64,000 nucleotides of DNA from Chryseobacterium gotjawalense (GTDB taxonomy: Bacteria; Bacteroidota; Bacteroidia; Flavobacteriales; Weeksellaceae), in contig NZ_CP124855.1 of NCBI RefSeq assembly GCF_030012525.1, positions 3,038,001-3,102,000 of the forward strand, in the 5' to 3' direction. The notes under the pieces were generated by a model, which saw only the letters and a program-made list of their open reading frames with translations, had not been told where the DNA came from and did no database searches. A program made the translations under genes and the position numbers. Of this stretch, positions 18,061-27,284 are shown in pieces. Position 1 is the stretch's first letter; each line of letters opens with the position of its first letter.

Positions 18061-18699
18061 TTATCTCAGTAATTCCGGTTCTTCCGTATTTTCCAGCAGT
18101 GCATATTTTTTGAGCCATCCGATGACTTTGTCTAAACCTTCTTCGGTTTTCAGATTGGTAAAAACGAACGGTGATCCGTTTCTCATCCGGCGGGAGTCAT
18201 TTTCCATCACTTCAAGACTTGCGCCTACATAGGGGGCGAGGTCGATCTTGTTGATCACTAAAAGATCGGACCGTGTGATTCCGGGACCGCCTTTTCGCGG
18301 GATCTTTTCGCCTTCAGCAACATCAATGATAAAGATGGTGACATCTGCGAGATCAGGGCTGAAAGTGGCAGAAAGATTATCGCCACCGCTTTCGATAAAG
18401 ATCAGCTCGATATCCGGGAACCGGTTGGCCAGTTCGTCGACCGCTTCCAGATTCATACTTGCGTCTTCGCGGATTGCGGTGTGGGGACACCCGCCGGTTT
18501 CCACGCCTATGATCCGGTCGCGCGGCAGAAGGCTGTTGTGGGTCATGAATTCGGCGTCTTCTTTGGTGTAAATATCATTGGTGATGACGCCCAGATCGTA
18601 AAGGCCATAAAGTTTACGGCTTAATTTTTCCAGCAGTGCAGTTTTACCTGATCCTACGGGACCGGCTACGCCAACTTTAATATATTTCCTGTTTTCCAT
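18061..18699 (-). CDS. ureG: Urease accessory GTPase UreG
   Basis: UreG is a SIMIBI-class GTPase that drives delivery of nickel to urease. The 212 residues include the P-loop [14 protein letters not shown] (about 13-26), [15 protein letters not shown] (about 37-51), the Cys-Pro-His metal site in [17 protein letters not shown] (about 66-82), [17 protein letters not shown], and the guanine-specificity motif NKID. All key residues are present and the length is typical. It follows ureF by 15 bases. Confidence 0.97.
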   Translation of the reverse strand: MENRKYIKVGVAGPVGSGKTALLEKLSRKLYGLYDLGVITNDIYTKEDAEFMTHNSLLPRDRIIGVETGGCPHTAIREDASMNLEAVDELANRFPDIELIFIESGGDNLSATFSPDLADVTIFIIDVAEGEKIPRKGGPGITRSDLLVINKIDLAPYVGASLEVMENDSRRMRNGSPFVFTNLKTEEGLDKVIGWLKKYALLENTEEPELLR

Positions 18700-18714
18700 T
18701 TCTTTGTTTTAATG

Positions 18715-19407
18715 TTAAGACATATAAAGTCTTGAATATAACCTTTCGTGCTGCATGCAGCGGATATCGAACGAGGTGTTGCAAAGCCCCACATAACTGC
18801 GGTCCAGTTCCATGGTTTCGCTGGCTGTTTTTTCAATGACGGGGTACATTTCGAAAAGAATATCCTGCCCATCAAGTTGTCCCAATGGAACGAGTTTCAC
18901 CGCATTGGTGATCATTCCTGCAGCGGAATTGTAATAAAACCCGAAGAGCGCATCATGCAGTGGGATTTCCAGTATATGCGCGTAGATTCCGAAAGCGATA
19001 CAGTAGTTGGAGAACGCATTTCCTTTTTTAATTTCGGCTTCGTAGTCTTCCAAAAGCTGGGAAGAGCGGTATCGTTTAAAAATTTTAATAAACCGCAGCC
19101 CGAGTTTTTGGCTCGCCTGCCTGATCTCCATAGGAGCTTTCAGTGCAAGGCATTCCTGATCCAGTGTAAGGATTTCATGTAAATTCCCTTTTTCTGCCGC
19201 ATCATAGGCCAGTTTTAGAAACGCACCGTCATTGTATTTCAGGTTGTAGCGGATCATGTTTTCCACAAATTCTTTCGCGGTTTTGCGGTCGTTTACGATC
19301 CTGTTCTGTATGTAGGTTTCCAGACCGCTGGAATGCGAGTAGCCCCCAATAGGAAGCGCAGGGTCTGAGATATGCAGCAGTGTTGCCAGGAACTGTTTAT
19401 TCATCAT
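18715..19407 (-). CDS. ureF: Urease accessory protein UreF
   Basis: UreF (230 residues) is the helical partner that links UreD and UreG in the nickel-loading complex. Typical motifs are ISDPALPIGGYSHSSGLETYI near residues 13-33 and a C-terminal half with VGLCNTSFDIRCMQHERLYSRLYMS, where the conserved C-terminal tail contacts UreG. Its start overlaps the end of ureE by 11 bases. Confidence 0.95.
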   Translation of the reverse strand: MMNKQFLATLLHISDPALPIGGYSHSSGLETYIQNRIVNDRKTAKEFVENMIRYNLKYNDGAFLKLAYDAAEKGNLHEILTLDQECLALKAPMEIRQASQKLGLRFIKIFKRYRSSQLLEDYEAEIKKGNAFSNYCIAFGIYAHILEIPLHDALFGFYYNSAAGMITNAVKLVPLGQLDGQDILFEMYPVIEKTASETMELDRSYVGLCNTSFDIRCMQHERLYSRLYMS

Positions 19408-19912
19408 CTTTAGAGGAAGCTATTTTTAATATTTTAGTAAAAAGGGACGATCCCAAACTGCCGTGTCCGTGCGGTTCGACATTTGATCTAAGCAAGTTGA
19501 GCAGTTTCTTTTTTCTTTTTTCAGGTTGATAGCCTGCCGCGTCCAGCCAGCGGAACATGGGCATTTCAAAAGGGAGCAGAACTTCGCCGTCCTGAATGAA
19601 GAGTGGAATGTGTTTGTTGCCGATTTCGTAACACACGGTTCCCATTTCAAGCATCGATTTTGGAGTGATGACAATTGCATCGGTCTCCAGTATGTTTACG
19701 GCTACTATTTTCTCATGATTTTCAAACAGGATATCACCTTCGCGCAGCCGCTGTCCTTCGCGCAGAAATTTGATCGCGATCTCCTGTCCCTGTCCCGTAT
19801 TTTTGCGCTGAATTCTTTTGGTCGTTTCATACCATTCCAGATCCAGATAATCCACGGTTTTACCATGAAGCGGTCTTTCGGAAAGATTTCCTGAAATTTG
19901 GTTGATGATCAT
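19397..19912 (-). CDS. ureE: Urease accessory nickel chaperone UreE
   Basis: UreE (171 residues) is the metallochaperone that hands nickel to UreG. The N-terminal domain is the peptide-binding UreE_N, and the C-terminal domain has MGTVCYEIGNKHIPLFI (residues about 91-107), where the His corresponds to the dimer-interface nickel ligand. The C-terminus ends NVEPHGHGSLGSSLFTKILK with a short His-containing tail rather than a long polyhistidine tail. It is separated from ureC by about 480 bases of repeat-rich DNA. Confidence 0.92.
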   Translation of the reverse strand: MIINQISGNLSERPLHGKTVDYLDLEWYETTKRIQRKNTGQGQEIAIKFLREGQRLREGDILFENHEKIVAVNILETDAIVITPKSMLEMGTVCYEIGNKHIPLFIQDGEVLLPFEMPMFRWLDAAGYQPEKRKKKLLNLLRSNVEPHGHGSLGSSLFTKILKIASSKDDE

Positions 19913-20394
19913 TGGGAAGATTTTTTTTTAGAGCCTGTTTACATTTTAAAATAAAACCACAAAGGTTTAATTGGTTCATTAAGTTATTTAAGAGGCATTT
20001 AACCACAAAGTCACAAAGGTTTGTTTTCAGCATATCCTAAGTTCATGAAGTTGGCATTATAATAATTCACATATTTCCTCTTTGTGGCTTTGTGGTTTGA
20101 AAAGTTAACTGTACCGGCAAGATGTTTTAATAATTATTGGGGCACATTTAACCACAAAGTCACAGAAGTTTAAAATAATATCAGGTTTAAGAAAAGCCCG
20201 CAAAAGTTGAACATTAAAGATTTTCAAAACTTAAGTGTTCTTCTTTTGCGACTGTGTGGTTAATAAACTTAGCTTAAGTGTTAAAAATATCAGTTTGAAT
20301 GAAATTTAAATAAGCTCGTTGATTGTTCCCGATTTCGCTCATAAAAAAACAAGAAAGCGACCGTGAACAGAGCTTCCGCAGTTTCAATTTAATT
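19913..20394. other. Repeat-rich gap inside the urease operon
   Basis: No gene is seen. The phrase ACCACAAAGTCACAAAGGTTT and shorter versions occur at about 19955, 19998 and 20149, and complementary versions (TTTGTGGCTTTGTGGTTT) at about 20080 and 20255. They face each other and could form long hairpins. The gap interrupts an otherwise tightly packed operon between ureC and ureE. Confidence 0.65.
19955..20270. repeat. Inverted and direct ACCACAAAGTCACAAAG repeats
   Basis: At least five copies in both orientations. Three read TTAACCACAAAG on the plus strand (with variations), and two read the complement. Paired copies could fold into hairpins in the mRNA between ureC and ureE. Similar phrases are common in intergenic DNA of Bacteroidota, from general knowledge. 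Confidence 0.6.
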
Positions 20395-22116
20395 TTAAAA
20401 AAGGAAATATCTTTGTGCCAACGGCAGTTCTTCCACCGGATCACAGGTGATATGCTCGCCGTCCACATACACTTTGTAATTTTCGGGATTGACTTCAATG
20501 TTCGGAGTTTTGTCATTGTGAATCAAGTCTTTTTTACCGATGTTGCGGCAGTTTTTCACCGGAAGGAAAATTCTGTTGAGCTGGTAGCTGCTAATTGTTC
20601 CGTTTTCGATGGATGCCTGGGAAACGAAGGTAATGCTCGTTTTCTGAACCGCTGTGCCGAAACCACCGAACATCGTTTTGTAAATGATTGGCTGTGGGGT
20701 TGGGATTGAGGCATTGGCATCGCCCATTTTACTGGCGCTTACAAAGCCGCTTTTTACGATCATTTCAGGTTTTACCCCGAAAAACGCAGGTTTCCAAATG
20801 ACGAAATCGGCGATCTTGCCCACTTCCAGTGATCCTACATGGTCGGAGATTCCATGCGCGATGGCAGGGTTGATGGTATATTTTGCGATGTATCTTTTAA
20901 CGCGGAAATTGTCATTTCCTTTGCCTTTGTCTTCTTCCAGTTCCTTGCGCTGCAATTTCATTTTATCGGCGGTCTGCCATGTTCTCATAACGACTTCTCC
21001 GCAACGGCCCATCGCCTGGGAATCGGAACTCATGATGCTGAAAACGCCCATGTCATGAAGGATGTCTTCGGCTGCGATGGTTTCCGGACGGATACGGGAA
21101 TCGGCAAAAGCCACGTCTTCGAGAATTTCTTTGCTCAAATGGTGGCAAACCATGAGCATGTCTAAATGTTCATCGATCGTGTTCACGGTATACGGACGGG
21201 TAGGGTTGGTGGATGCCGGCAGCACGTTGGGATACATCGCGGCCTTGATAATATCCGGAGCATGGCCTCCTCCTGCGCCTTCCGTATGGAAAGTGTGGAT
21301 CACCCGTCCGTCGATGGCGGCCATGGTATCTTCCAGGAATCCGCTTTCATTCAGCGTGTCGGTATGGATGGCGATCTGAATATCGTATTTATCGGCTACT
21401 TTCAGCGATGCGTCGATTACTGCGGTAGTAGCGCCCCAGTCTTCATGTACTTTAAGCCCCAGTGCGCCGGCTTCGATCTGTTCTTCCAGAGGTTCCACGG
21501 TGGAGCAGTTTCCTTTGCCGAAAAATCCCAGATTCATGGGGAAGGCTTCAGTGGCCTCCATCATTCTCTGAATATTGAATTTTCCCGGTGTTGAGGTTGT
21601 GGCATTGCTGCCGTCATTTGGCCCGGTTCCGCCCCCTATCATCGTAGTGATTCCGCTATAAAGAGAAGTTTCAATCTGTTGTGGAGAAATAAAGTGGACG
21701 TGAGTGTCGATTCCACCCGCTGTAACGATCATTCCGGCACCGTTGTGGATTTCTGTAGAAGCGCCGATAATCATTCCGGGTGTGATTCCATCCATGGTAT
21801 CTGGGTTTCCTGCTTTACCGATCCCGACGATTTTGCCGTCTTTAATCCCGATATCTGCTTTTACAATTCCCCAGTGATCGATCAGAATTGCGCGGGTAAT
21901 GCACAGGTCCAGAACGCCCTGTGATCTTAGAAATGTAGAATTCTGTCCCATTCCGTCTCGTACGGTTTTGCCGCCACCAAAAATAGATTCATCGCCGTAT
22001 ATTCCTAAATCGTCTTCTACTTCTATGATCAGATTGGTATCTCCAAGACGAATTTTATCACCCGTTGTAGGTCCAAGTATATTCGCGTACTGTTTTCTGT
22101 CTACTTCTAAACTCAT
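20395..22116 (-). CDS. ureC: Urease subunit alpha (catalytic)
   Basis: UreC (573 residues) hydrolyses urea to ammonia and carbamate with a two-nickel centre. Nickel ligands are visible: the HVH motif in [14 protein letters not shown] (about 130-143), the carbamylated lysine in [19 protein letters not shown] (about 215-233), [17 protein letters not shown] with the next His, and the active-site flap region [22 protein letters not shown], where the catalytic His is conserved. The length is typical for a bacterial alpha subunit. It follows ureB by one base, and the assembly genes follow after a 480-base gap. Confidence 0.98.
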   Translation of the reverse strand: MSLEVDRKQYANILGPTTGDKIRLGDTNLIIEVEDDLGIYGDESIFGGGKTVRDGMGQNSTFLRSQGVLDLCITRAILIDHWGIVKADIGIKDGKIVGIGKAGNPDTMDGITPGMIIGASTEIHNGAGMIVTAGGIDTHVHFISPQQIETSLYSGITTMIGGGTGPNDGSNATTSTPGKFNIQRMMEATEAFPMNLGFFGKGNCSTVEPLEEQIEAGALGLKVHEDWGATTAVIDASLKVADKYDIQIAIHTDTLNESGFLEDTMAAIDGRVIHTFHTEGAGGGHAPDIIKAAMYPNVLPASTNPTRPYTVNTIDEHLDMLMVCHHLSKEILEDVAFADSRIRPETIAAEDILHDMGVFSIMSSDSQAMGRCGEVVMRTWQTADKMKLQRKELEEDKGKGNDNFRVKRYIAKYTINPAIAHGISDHVGSLEVGKIADFVIWKPAFFGVKPEMIVKSGFVSASKMGDANASIPTPQPIIYKTMFGGFGTAVQKTSITFVSQASIENGTISSYQLNRIFLPVKNCRNIGKKDLIHNDKTPNIEVNPENYKVYVDGEHITCDPVEELPLAQRYFLF

Positions 22117-22117
22117 T

Positions 22118-22486
22118 TTATAAAGATTTATAGTTTAAAGATTTCATTTTTGCGAGCGCTCTGTCTTTCACCTCATGTGAGTCGATAGAACCGCTTGTCA
22201 GATTGTCGAAGCCATAGAAATTCCGGTCACCGCCGATTTCTACCAGTTCTATTTCTTTTTCTTCGCCTGGCTCAAAACGGACTGCAGTACTTGATATGAT
22301 ATTCAGTCTTTTTCCGAAGGCTTCATCGCGGTTAAACAGCATCGCTTTGTTTACTTCAAAAAAATGATAATGCGAACCTACCTGTATGGGTCGGTCGCCG
22401 GTATTGGTCACTTTTATTTTTACAGTAGGCCTGCCTTCATTACAGATGATCGTGCCTTCTTTTACAAATATTTCTCCAGGTATCAT
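22118..22486 (-). CDS. ureB: Urease subunit beta
   Basis: The 122-residue beta subunit packs against the alpha subunit. Family hallmarks are the opening [19 protein letters not shown], the strand [19 protein letters not shown] (about 30-48), and [21 protein letters not shown] (about 59-79). It lies 19 bases after ureA and one base before ureC. Confidence 0.97.
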   Translation of the reverse strand: MIPGEIFVKEGTIICNEGRPTVKIKVTNTGDRPIQVGSHYHFFEVNKAMLFNRDEAFGKRLNIISSTAVRFEPGEEKEIELVEIGGDRNFYGFDNLTSGSIDSHEVKDRALAKMKSLNYKSL

Positions 22487-22505
22487 AATGCTTTGTTTTT
22501 TGAGA

Positions 22506-22808
22506 TTATCGGATTGGGTTGTGTACGCTCACCATTTTGGTTCCGTCTGGAAAAGTTGCTTCAATCTGTATGTCATGGATCATTTCGGGCACGCCAGTCA
22601 TCACGTCGTCCCTCGTAAGGATATTTGCGCCTTCGTGCATGAGGTCGGCAACGCGTCTTCCGTCTCTTGCTCCTTCCATCACAAAATGACTGATCAGGGC
22701 TATAGATTCGGGGTAATTCAGTTTCACACCCCTTGCTTTTCTTTTCAGAGCAAGTTCTCCAGCGGTGTGCAGCATCAGTTTTTCGATTTCTCGTGGTGTT
22801 AAATGCAT
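22506..22808 (-). CDS. ureA: Urease subunit gamma
   Basis: The 100-residue gamma subunit is the smallest of the three structural chains. Typical motifs are [20 protein letters not shown] at the N-terminus and [20 protein letters not shown], and the C-terminus has [20 protein letters not shown]. It is the first gene of the operon, and a hairpin lies about 45 bases upstream (22852-22887). Confidence 0.97.
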   Translation of the reverse strand: MHLTPREIEKLMLHTAGELALKRKARGVKLNYPESIALISHFVMEGARDGRRVADLMHEGANILTRDDVMTGVPEMIHDIQIEATFPDGTKMVSVHNPIR

Positions 22809-22851
22809 CTCAGTATTTTTAAAAGTTTTAGTATAACAGCTACTGCTCCAT

Positions 22852-22887
22852 GTTTTCAGAAAAGCTAAAAAGGCTTACTCTGAAAAC
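22852..22887. promoter_or_regulatory. Hairpin upstream of ureA
   Basis: GTTTTCAGA (22852-22860) pairs with TCTGAAAAC (22879-22887), with an inner complementary pair AAGC/GCTT. It lies 44 bases upstream of the ureA start, so it could be an operator or a leader structure. There is no T-run that would make it a terminator for the minus strand. Confidence 0.4.
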
Positions 22888-23643
22888 AAAATGTAACGGA
22901 TCATTTCATAAAACCACCGTCTGCACTGACTTATAATGAATGTGCCTGCAATGGTAAAAAAAATAAAATACGTTCACGAAACACCATTCTCCTGTGCCTT
23001 CATCTGAAAAGCAGTCCACCACTTTTACCGGCCGCAGAAAACATACCGGTTTTTCGTGCCGTTATCTTAATAACCGGCAAAATCTTTATCATGATCAGTT
23101 TCGGAAAAGAAACCGTTGGGTATTCTCATTAATGCTGAGATTTGAAATGACAGAACTGTCTGAATACAACGGAAAAATGGCAACAGCTGATCTTGCCAAA
23201 CAGCAGGTATCAATTTAATCAAAACAATAAGTGAAGATTACTTGGTTTTCTTTACTTTGTTGTACAAATTAACAACTATTTATAGATAAATAAATGTTAA
23301 AAATTGATACATGAGTGTTAAACTTTGCGGATAGTGGAATTGGTTTTTTTGTGATAGTGCGCGTTAATTGAGGCCGCTCTGTTGCGCCTCCCTGCAATGA
23401 TCTGTGTTAACTGAAAAACACATGCTTAAAATCTGAATTGATGAAGGGTTTGAATGAACTCTTTCAGCAGGTTTAGTTCTAAGCTTCCGGTTGATCAAAT
23501 CAATTTATTCATTCTTCTTTGATTAATTAAGGAAGGCTAAGGAGGATAAAGAATCACTTGGTTGAAAAAATTAAATATTTACTGAGAATAATACCCGTCT
23601 TAAGCTCCAAAAAATCAATCTGCTTTTTCAGTCAAAAATTTCT

Positions 23644-23651
23644 TAAATTTG
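23644..23651 (+). promoter_or_regulatory. -7 promoter element before alaS
   Basis: TAAATTTG fits the Bacteroidota -7 consensus TAnnTTTG exactly. It lies 50 bases before the alaS start; the -33 element is weak (T-rich, no clear TTG at the best spacing). Confidence 0.5.
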
Positions 23652-23700
23652 CATTCTTATAAATTCGCCCAAAGCCAATCGATAAAAGCCAAAATCAACT

Positions 23701-26358
23701 ATGACTTCACAAAATATACGCCAGCAGTTTTTAGACTATTTTAAAAGTAAAAATCACCTGATTGTCCCGTCAGCACCGATTGTATTGAAAGACGATCCCA
23801 CATTGATGTTCTCCAATTCAGGAATGACCCAGTTTAAGGATTACTTTTTAGGGTATAAAGAGCCGAAATCACCCCGGATTGCAGACACGCAAAAATGTCT
23901 GAGAGTTTCCGGAAAGCATAATGATTTAGACGATGTAGGCCGCGATACTTACCATCACACGATGTTTGAGATGTTGGGAAACTGGTCATTCGGTGATTAT
24001 TTTAAAAAAGAAGCCATCGGTTATGCCTGGGAATTACTGACAGAAGTTTATAAGATTCCTAAAGAAAATTTATATGTTACTGTTTTTGAAGGAGATGCTT
24101 CCGAAAACTTAGACCGCGACCAGGATGCTTATAATTTCTGGAAAGCTCATATTTCTGAAGACCGGATCATTAACGGAAATAAAAAAGATAATTTCTGGGA
24201 AATGGGGGAGAGCGGACCTTGCGGACCTTGTTCAGAAATTCATATCGATATCAGAACAGCGGAAGAGAAAGCCAAAGTTTCCGGTTTGGAGCTGGTGAAT
24301 AACGATCACCCGCAAGTGGTAGAAGTCTGGAATCTCGTTTTCATGGAATTCAACAGAAAAGCCGACGGAAGTCTGGAAAAACTGCCAAAGCAACACGTGG
24401 ATACCGGAATGGGATTTGAGCGTTTGTGTATGGCTTTGCAAGGCAAAACTTCGAATTATGATACCGATGTGTTCACGCCTTTGATTCAAAAAGTAGAAGA
24501 GCTTTCAGGGAAAAAATATACCGGAATTTTAGAAGACGAAAAAGATATTGCCATCCGCGTAGTAGTGGATCACATCCGTGCGGTTTCTTTTGCAATTGCC
24601 GACGGACAGTTGCCTTCCAATGGTGGCGCTGGTTATGTCATCCGCCGGATTTTACGCCGCGGAATTTCGTATGCGTACCGTTTTTTAGGAATGAAAGAGG
24701 CGTTTCTTTTTGAATTGGTAGCTGTTTTGAAAACTGAAATGGGGGACTTTTTCCCGGAGTTAATGAAGCAGGAAAAATTAGTAACTGAAGTCATTAAAGA
24801 AGAAGAAATTTCTTTCCTGAAAACCATCGAACACGGTTTAAAAAGAATTGATTTAATTATTAATGACACCATTTCAAAAGGGGAGAAAACCCTTTCCGGA
24901 GTGGATGTTTTCGAACTGTATGATACCTACGGTTTCCCTGCGGATTTATCAAGAATCATCGCTGAAGAAAAACAGTTGACCGTTGATGAGCAAGGTTTCG
25001 AAGAAGAAATGACCAAGCAGAAACAGCGTTCTAAAAAATCATCTGCGCAAAAAGTTTATGACTGGGTTGTTTTAGAGGAAAAAGCCGAATCTTTTGTAGG
25101 CTATGAGGTCTTAGAAACTGAAACTTATATTACCAGATACCGGAAAATTGAAAATAAAGACGGCGAGTTTTATCAGATCGTGCTTTCCAAATCGCCTTTT
25201 TATCCTGAAGGTGGTGGACAAGTTGGTGACAAGGGAATTTTAATTCCAAGTTATACAGAAGGTTTTGACATTTCAAATCCAAGCGTTTTTGATATTACAG
25301 ACTGTTCAGAAATCATCGAAGTTCTGGAAACCAGAAAAGAAAATAATCTGATCGTTTCTTTAATTAAAGATTTGCCGAAAGACGCAGGCGCAGTTTTTTA
25401 TGCTAAAGTAAACGAATCGGAAAGAAAAAATACGCAGGCGAATCACTCGGTGACGCATTTGCTGCACGAAGCGCTGCGCGAAGTTTTAGGTACGCACGTG
25501 GAACAGAAAGGATCTTTTGTAGGTCCGGATTATCTGCGTTTCGATTTCTCCCATTTTTCTAAAATCAGTGAAGAGGATTTGAAATGGGTCGAAGAAAAGG
25601 TGAACGCAAAAATCAAAGAAAATATCGCCCTTCAGGAATTCCGTGAAATCCCGGTTGCCGAAGCGATGGAAAAAGGAGCTATGGCACTTTTCGGAGAGAA
25701 ATATGGCGATAAGGTACGAATGATTCAGTTTGGTTCTTCCAAAGAACTGTGTGGGGGAACGCATGTGAAACATACGGGAGAAATCGGTCATTTTAAAATT
25801 CAGAACGAAAGTTCTACTGCAGCCGGAATCCGCAGAATAGAAGCGATTTCCGGAGATCAGTCTGCGGCTTATTTCAGAAATTTAGAAACGCAGCTGAAAG
25901 AGATTTCCACTTTATTAAAATCAAAAGAGCTTACGAAATCAGTGGAGAAACTGATCGAGGAAAATACTTCTTTAAAATCTGAAATAGAATCTTTGAAAAA
26001 AGAAAAAGCAAAATCTGAAACGTCAAACTGGGCCAGTGATTTTGTTCAGAAAGAAGATAAGAAATTATTGGTGAAGAAAGTTTCTCTGGATGCCGGAAGT
26101 GTGAAAGATATTGTGTTCCAGCTGAAGAAAGAGATCGGTAATTCGGTGATCATCGTCCTTTCTGATGCTGATGGAAAACCGATGATAACCGTGGGCGTTT
26201 CTTCAGATTTAGAAGCAAAATACCACGCCGGAAATATCGTGAAAGATTTGGCTAAGGAAATCCAGGGCGGCGGCGGCGGAAATCCCGGCTTTGCTACCGC
26301 AGGCGGAAAAAACCTGGATGGAATTGAGAAGGCTTATCAGAAAGCACTCGCTCTTTAA
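23701..26358 (+). CDS. alaS: Alanyl-tRNA synthetase
   Basis: The 885-residue enzyme charges tRNA-Ala. The class II catalytic domain opens with FLDYFKSKNHLIVPSAPIVL and FSNSGMTQFKDYFLG (motif 1 region) and includes EMLGNWSFGDYF. The editing domain near residues 580-690 has the zinc ligands in QANHSVTHLLHEAL (HxxxH) and SKELCGGTHVKH (CxxxH). A coiled coil and the C-terminal DHHA1 domain with a glycine-rich GGGGGNPGFATAGG complete it. All key motifs are present and the length is typical. It appears to be monocistronic. Confidence 0.98.
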   Translation: MTSQNIRQQFLDYFKSKNHLIVPSAPIVLKDDPTLMFSNSGMTQFKDYFLGYKEPKSPRIADTQKCLRVSGKHNDLDDVGRDTYHHTMFEMLGNWSFGDYFKKEAIGYAWELLTEVYKIPKENLYVTVFEGDASENLDRDQDAYNFWKAHISEDRIINGNKKDNFWEMGESGPCGPCSEIHIDIRTAEEKAKVSGLELVNNDHPQVVEVWNLVFMEFNRKADGSLEKLPKQHVDTGMGFERLCMALQGKTSNYDTDVFTPLIQKVEELSGKKYTGILEDEKDIAIRVVVDHIRAVSFAIADGQLPSNGGAGYVIRRILRRGISYAYRFLGMKEAFLFELVAVLKTEMGDFFPELMKQEKLVTEVIKEEEISFLKTIEHGLKRIDLIINDTISKGEKTLSGVDVFELYDTYGFPADLSRIIAEEKQLTVDEQGFEEEMTKQKQRSKKSSAQKVYDWVVLEEKAESFVGYEVLETETYITRYRKIENKDGEFYQIVLSKSPFYPEGGGQVGDKGILIPSYTEGFDISNPSVFDITDCSEIIEVLETRKENNLIVSLIKDLPKDAGAVFYAKVNESERKNTQANHSVTHLLHEALREVLGTHVEQKGSFVGPDYLRFDFSHFSKISEEDLKWVEEKVNAKIKENIALQEFREIPVAEAMEKGAMALFGEKYGDKVRMIQFGSSKELCGGTHVKHTGEIGHFKIQNESSTAAGIRRIEAISGDQSAAYFRNLETQLKEISTLLKSKELTKSVEKLIEENTSLKSEIESLKKEKAKSETSNWASDFVQKEDKKLLVKKVSLDAGSVKDIVFQLKKEIGNSVIIVLSDADGKPMITVGVSSDLEAKYHAGNIVKDLAKEIQGGGGGNPGFATAGGKNLDGIEKAYQKALAL

Positions 26359-26386
26359 AAAAAAATAACAGGAACTTTAACATAAA

Positions 26387-26417
26387 AATCCCGAAAACTT
26401 TAAAGTTTTCGGGATTT
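26387..26417. terminator. Bidirectional terminator between alaS and the small membrane gene
   Basis: A long perfect inverted repeat (AATCCCGAAAACTTT and its complement AAAGTTTTCGGGATT) lies between the convergent stop codons at 26358 and 26436. Flanking A and T runs suit both directions. Confidence 0.88.
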
Positions 26418-26435
26418 CTGTTTATGATTTGTCGT

Positions 26436-26678
26436 TTATTTGTTTCCGCCACCTCTTGCAACCAATGCAATAATAACGATCAGCACCAAGGCACCGATTA
26501 CCCAAACCAGTGGATTGCTCATCCAGTCTCCACCCATCGTGTCATTTCCTTTGTTCACATCTACATCCACTTTTAAATCGGAAGCTTTTTCCTGAGCTTT
26601 CACCAAAACTACGGCAAAGTTTGCCATTACTGCCAAGGCGAAAATCTGAATCTTTGAGAATAAATTAGTACGTGTCAT
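26436..26678 (-). CDS. Small membrane protein of unknown function
   Basis: An 80-residue protein with an N-terminal hydrophobic segment ending in VVLVKAQEKA (a signal peptide or signal anchor), a short polar stretch (LKVDVDVNKGNDTMGGDWMS) and a C-terminal transmembrane helix (NPLVWVIGALVLIVIIALVARG), closing with GGGNK. No family is recognised, but the layout is that of small envelope proteins common in Flavobacteria. It faces alaS across a shared terminator. Confidence 0.75.
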   Translation of the reverse strand: MTRTNLFSKIQIFALAVMANFAVVLVKAQEKASDLKVDVDVNKGNDTMGGDWMSNPLVWVIGALVLIVIIALVARGGGNK

Positions 26679-26770
26679 AATTTTAATTTTTTAATGTTAA
26701 TAAAATTAACAATTCTAAAATCGTACCAAATAAAAAGAACTCTTATTTTTTATCCGCTGAAAATGAGGAT

Positions 26771-27265
26771 TTAAAACCGGAATTCCATTAAGTAATCGTC
26801 CATTACATAACCGTTTCCAATGTCAAAAACACCTTCTGCAAATAGGGTAAAACCTTGTGATCCGTATATTTTCTTTGCAGGATTATCTTTGTTGACGTTC
26901 AGGATAATTCTCCTGTCTGAAGTTTCCGCGACTTTTTCTTTTAAGAAATTGATGGCTTTTTTGCCGAGACCTTTTCCTTTGAATTCTTCTAAAAGATAAA
27001 TGCGGTGGAGTTTGGCAGTGTCTTTTTCATAATGAAATTCGAACCCGATAAATCCGGCATCGCTCCCTTTATTTAAAATCAAATAATAGTGATAATTTGG
27101 ATTTTGGAGCTGATCAGAGATTTCCTGATGGGAATACATTTCCTTCAACATATAATCAATCTGATCTTGCGGGAGAATGTTTCTGTAGGCTGCATTCCAG
27201 GATTTTTCTGCCAGTTGCTGAAGAAGAGGAATGTCTTTTTCCGCTGCTTTTATAAATTCAACCAT
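26771..27265 (-). CDS. GNAT family N-acetyltransferase
   Basis: The 164 residues fit the GNAT fold, which moves an acetyl group from acetyl-CoA to an amine. The acetyl-CoA pyrophosphate loop is in LEEFKGKGLGKKAINFLKEK (Q/RxxGxG/A type), preceded by the strand KLHRIYLL. The conserved C-terminal pattern NPAKKIYGSQGF is also present. The substrate is unknown. It lies 19 bases downstream of the metallophosphoesterase gene on the same strand. Confidence 0.9.
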   Translation of the reverse strand: MVEFIKAAEKDIPLLQQLAEKSWNAAYRNILPQDQIDYMLKEMYSHQEISDQLQNPNYHYYLILNKGSDAGFIGFEFHYEKDTAKLHRIYLLEEFKGKGLGKKAINFLKEKVAETSDRRIILNVNKDNPAKKIYGSQGFTLFAEGVFDIGNGYVMDDYLMEFRF

Positions 27266-27284
27266 GAGTTTTTATTTTTTTAGA

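Larger units (their letters stand above)
22809..23700. other. Intergenic region between urease operon and alaS
   Basis: About 890 bases between the divergent ureA and alaS genes. It holds a hairpin (22852-22887) and a Bacteroidota -7 box before alaS (23644-23651). A 74-codon plus-strand frame at 22994-23218 has no family resemblance and is judged spurious. I see no RNA gene. Confidence 0.55.

Noticed and set aside
22994..23218. Plus-strand frame of 74 codons upstream of alaS
   Set aside because: Polar, low-complexity translation with no recognisable motif or good start context. Judged a chance frame in intergenic DNA.
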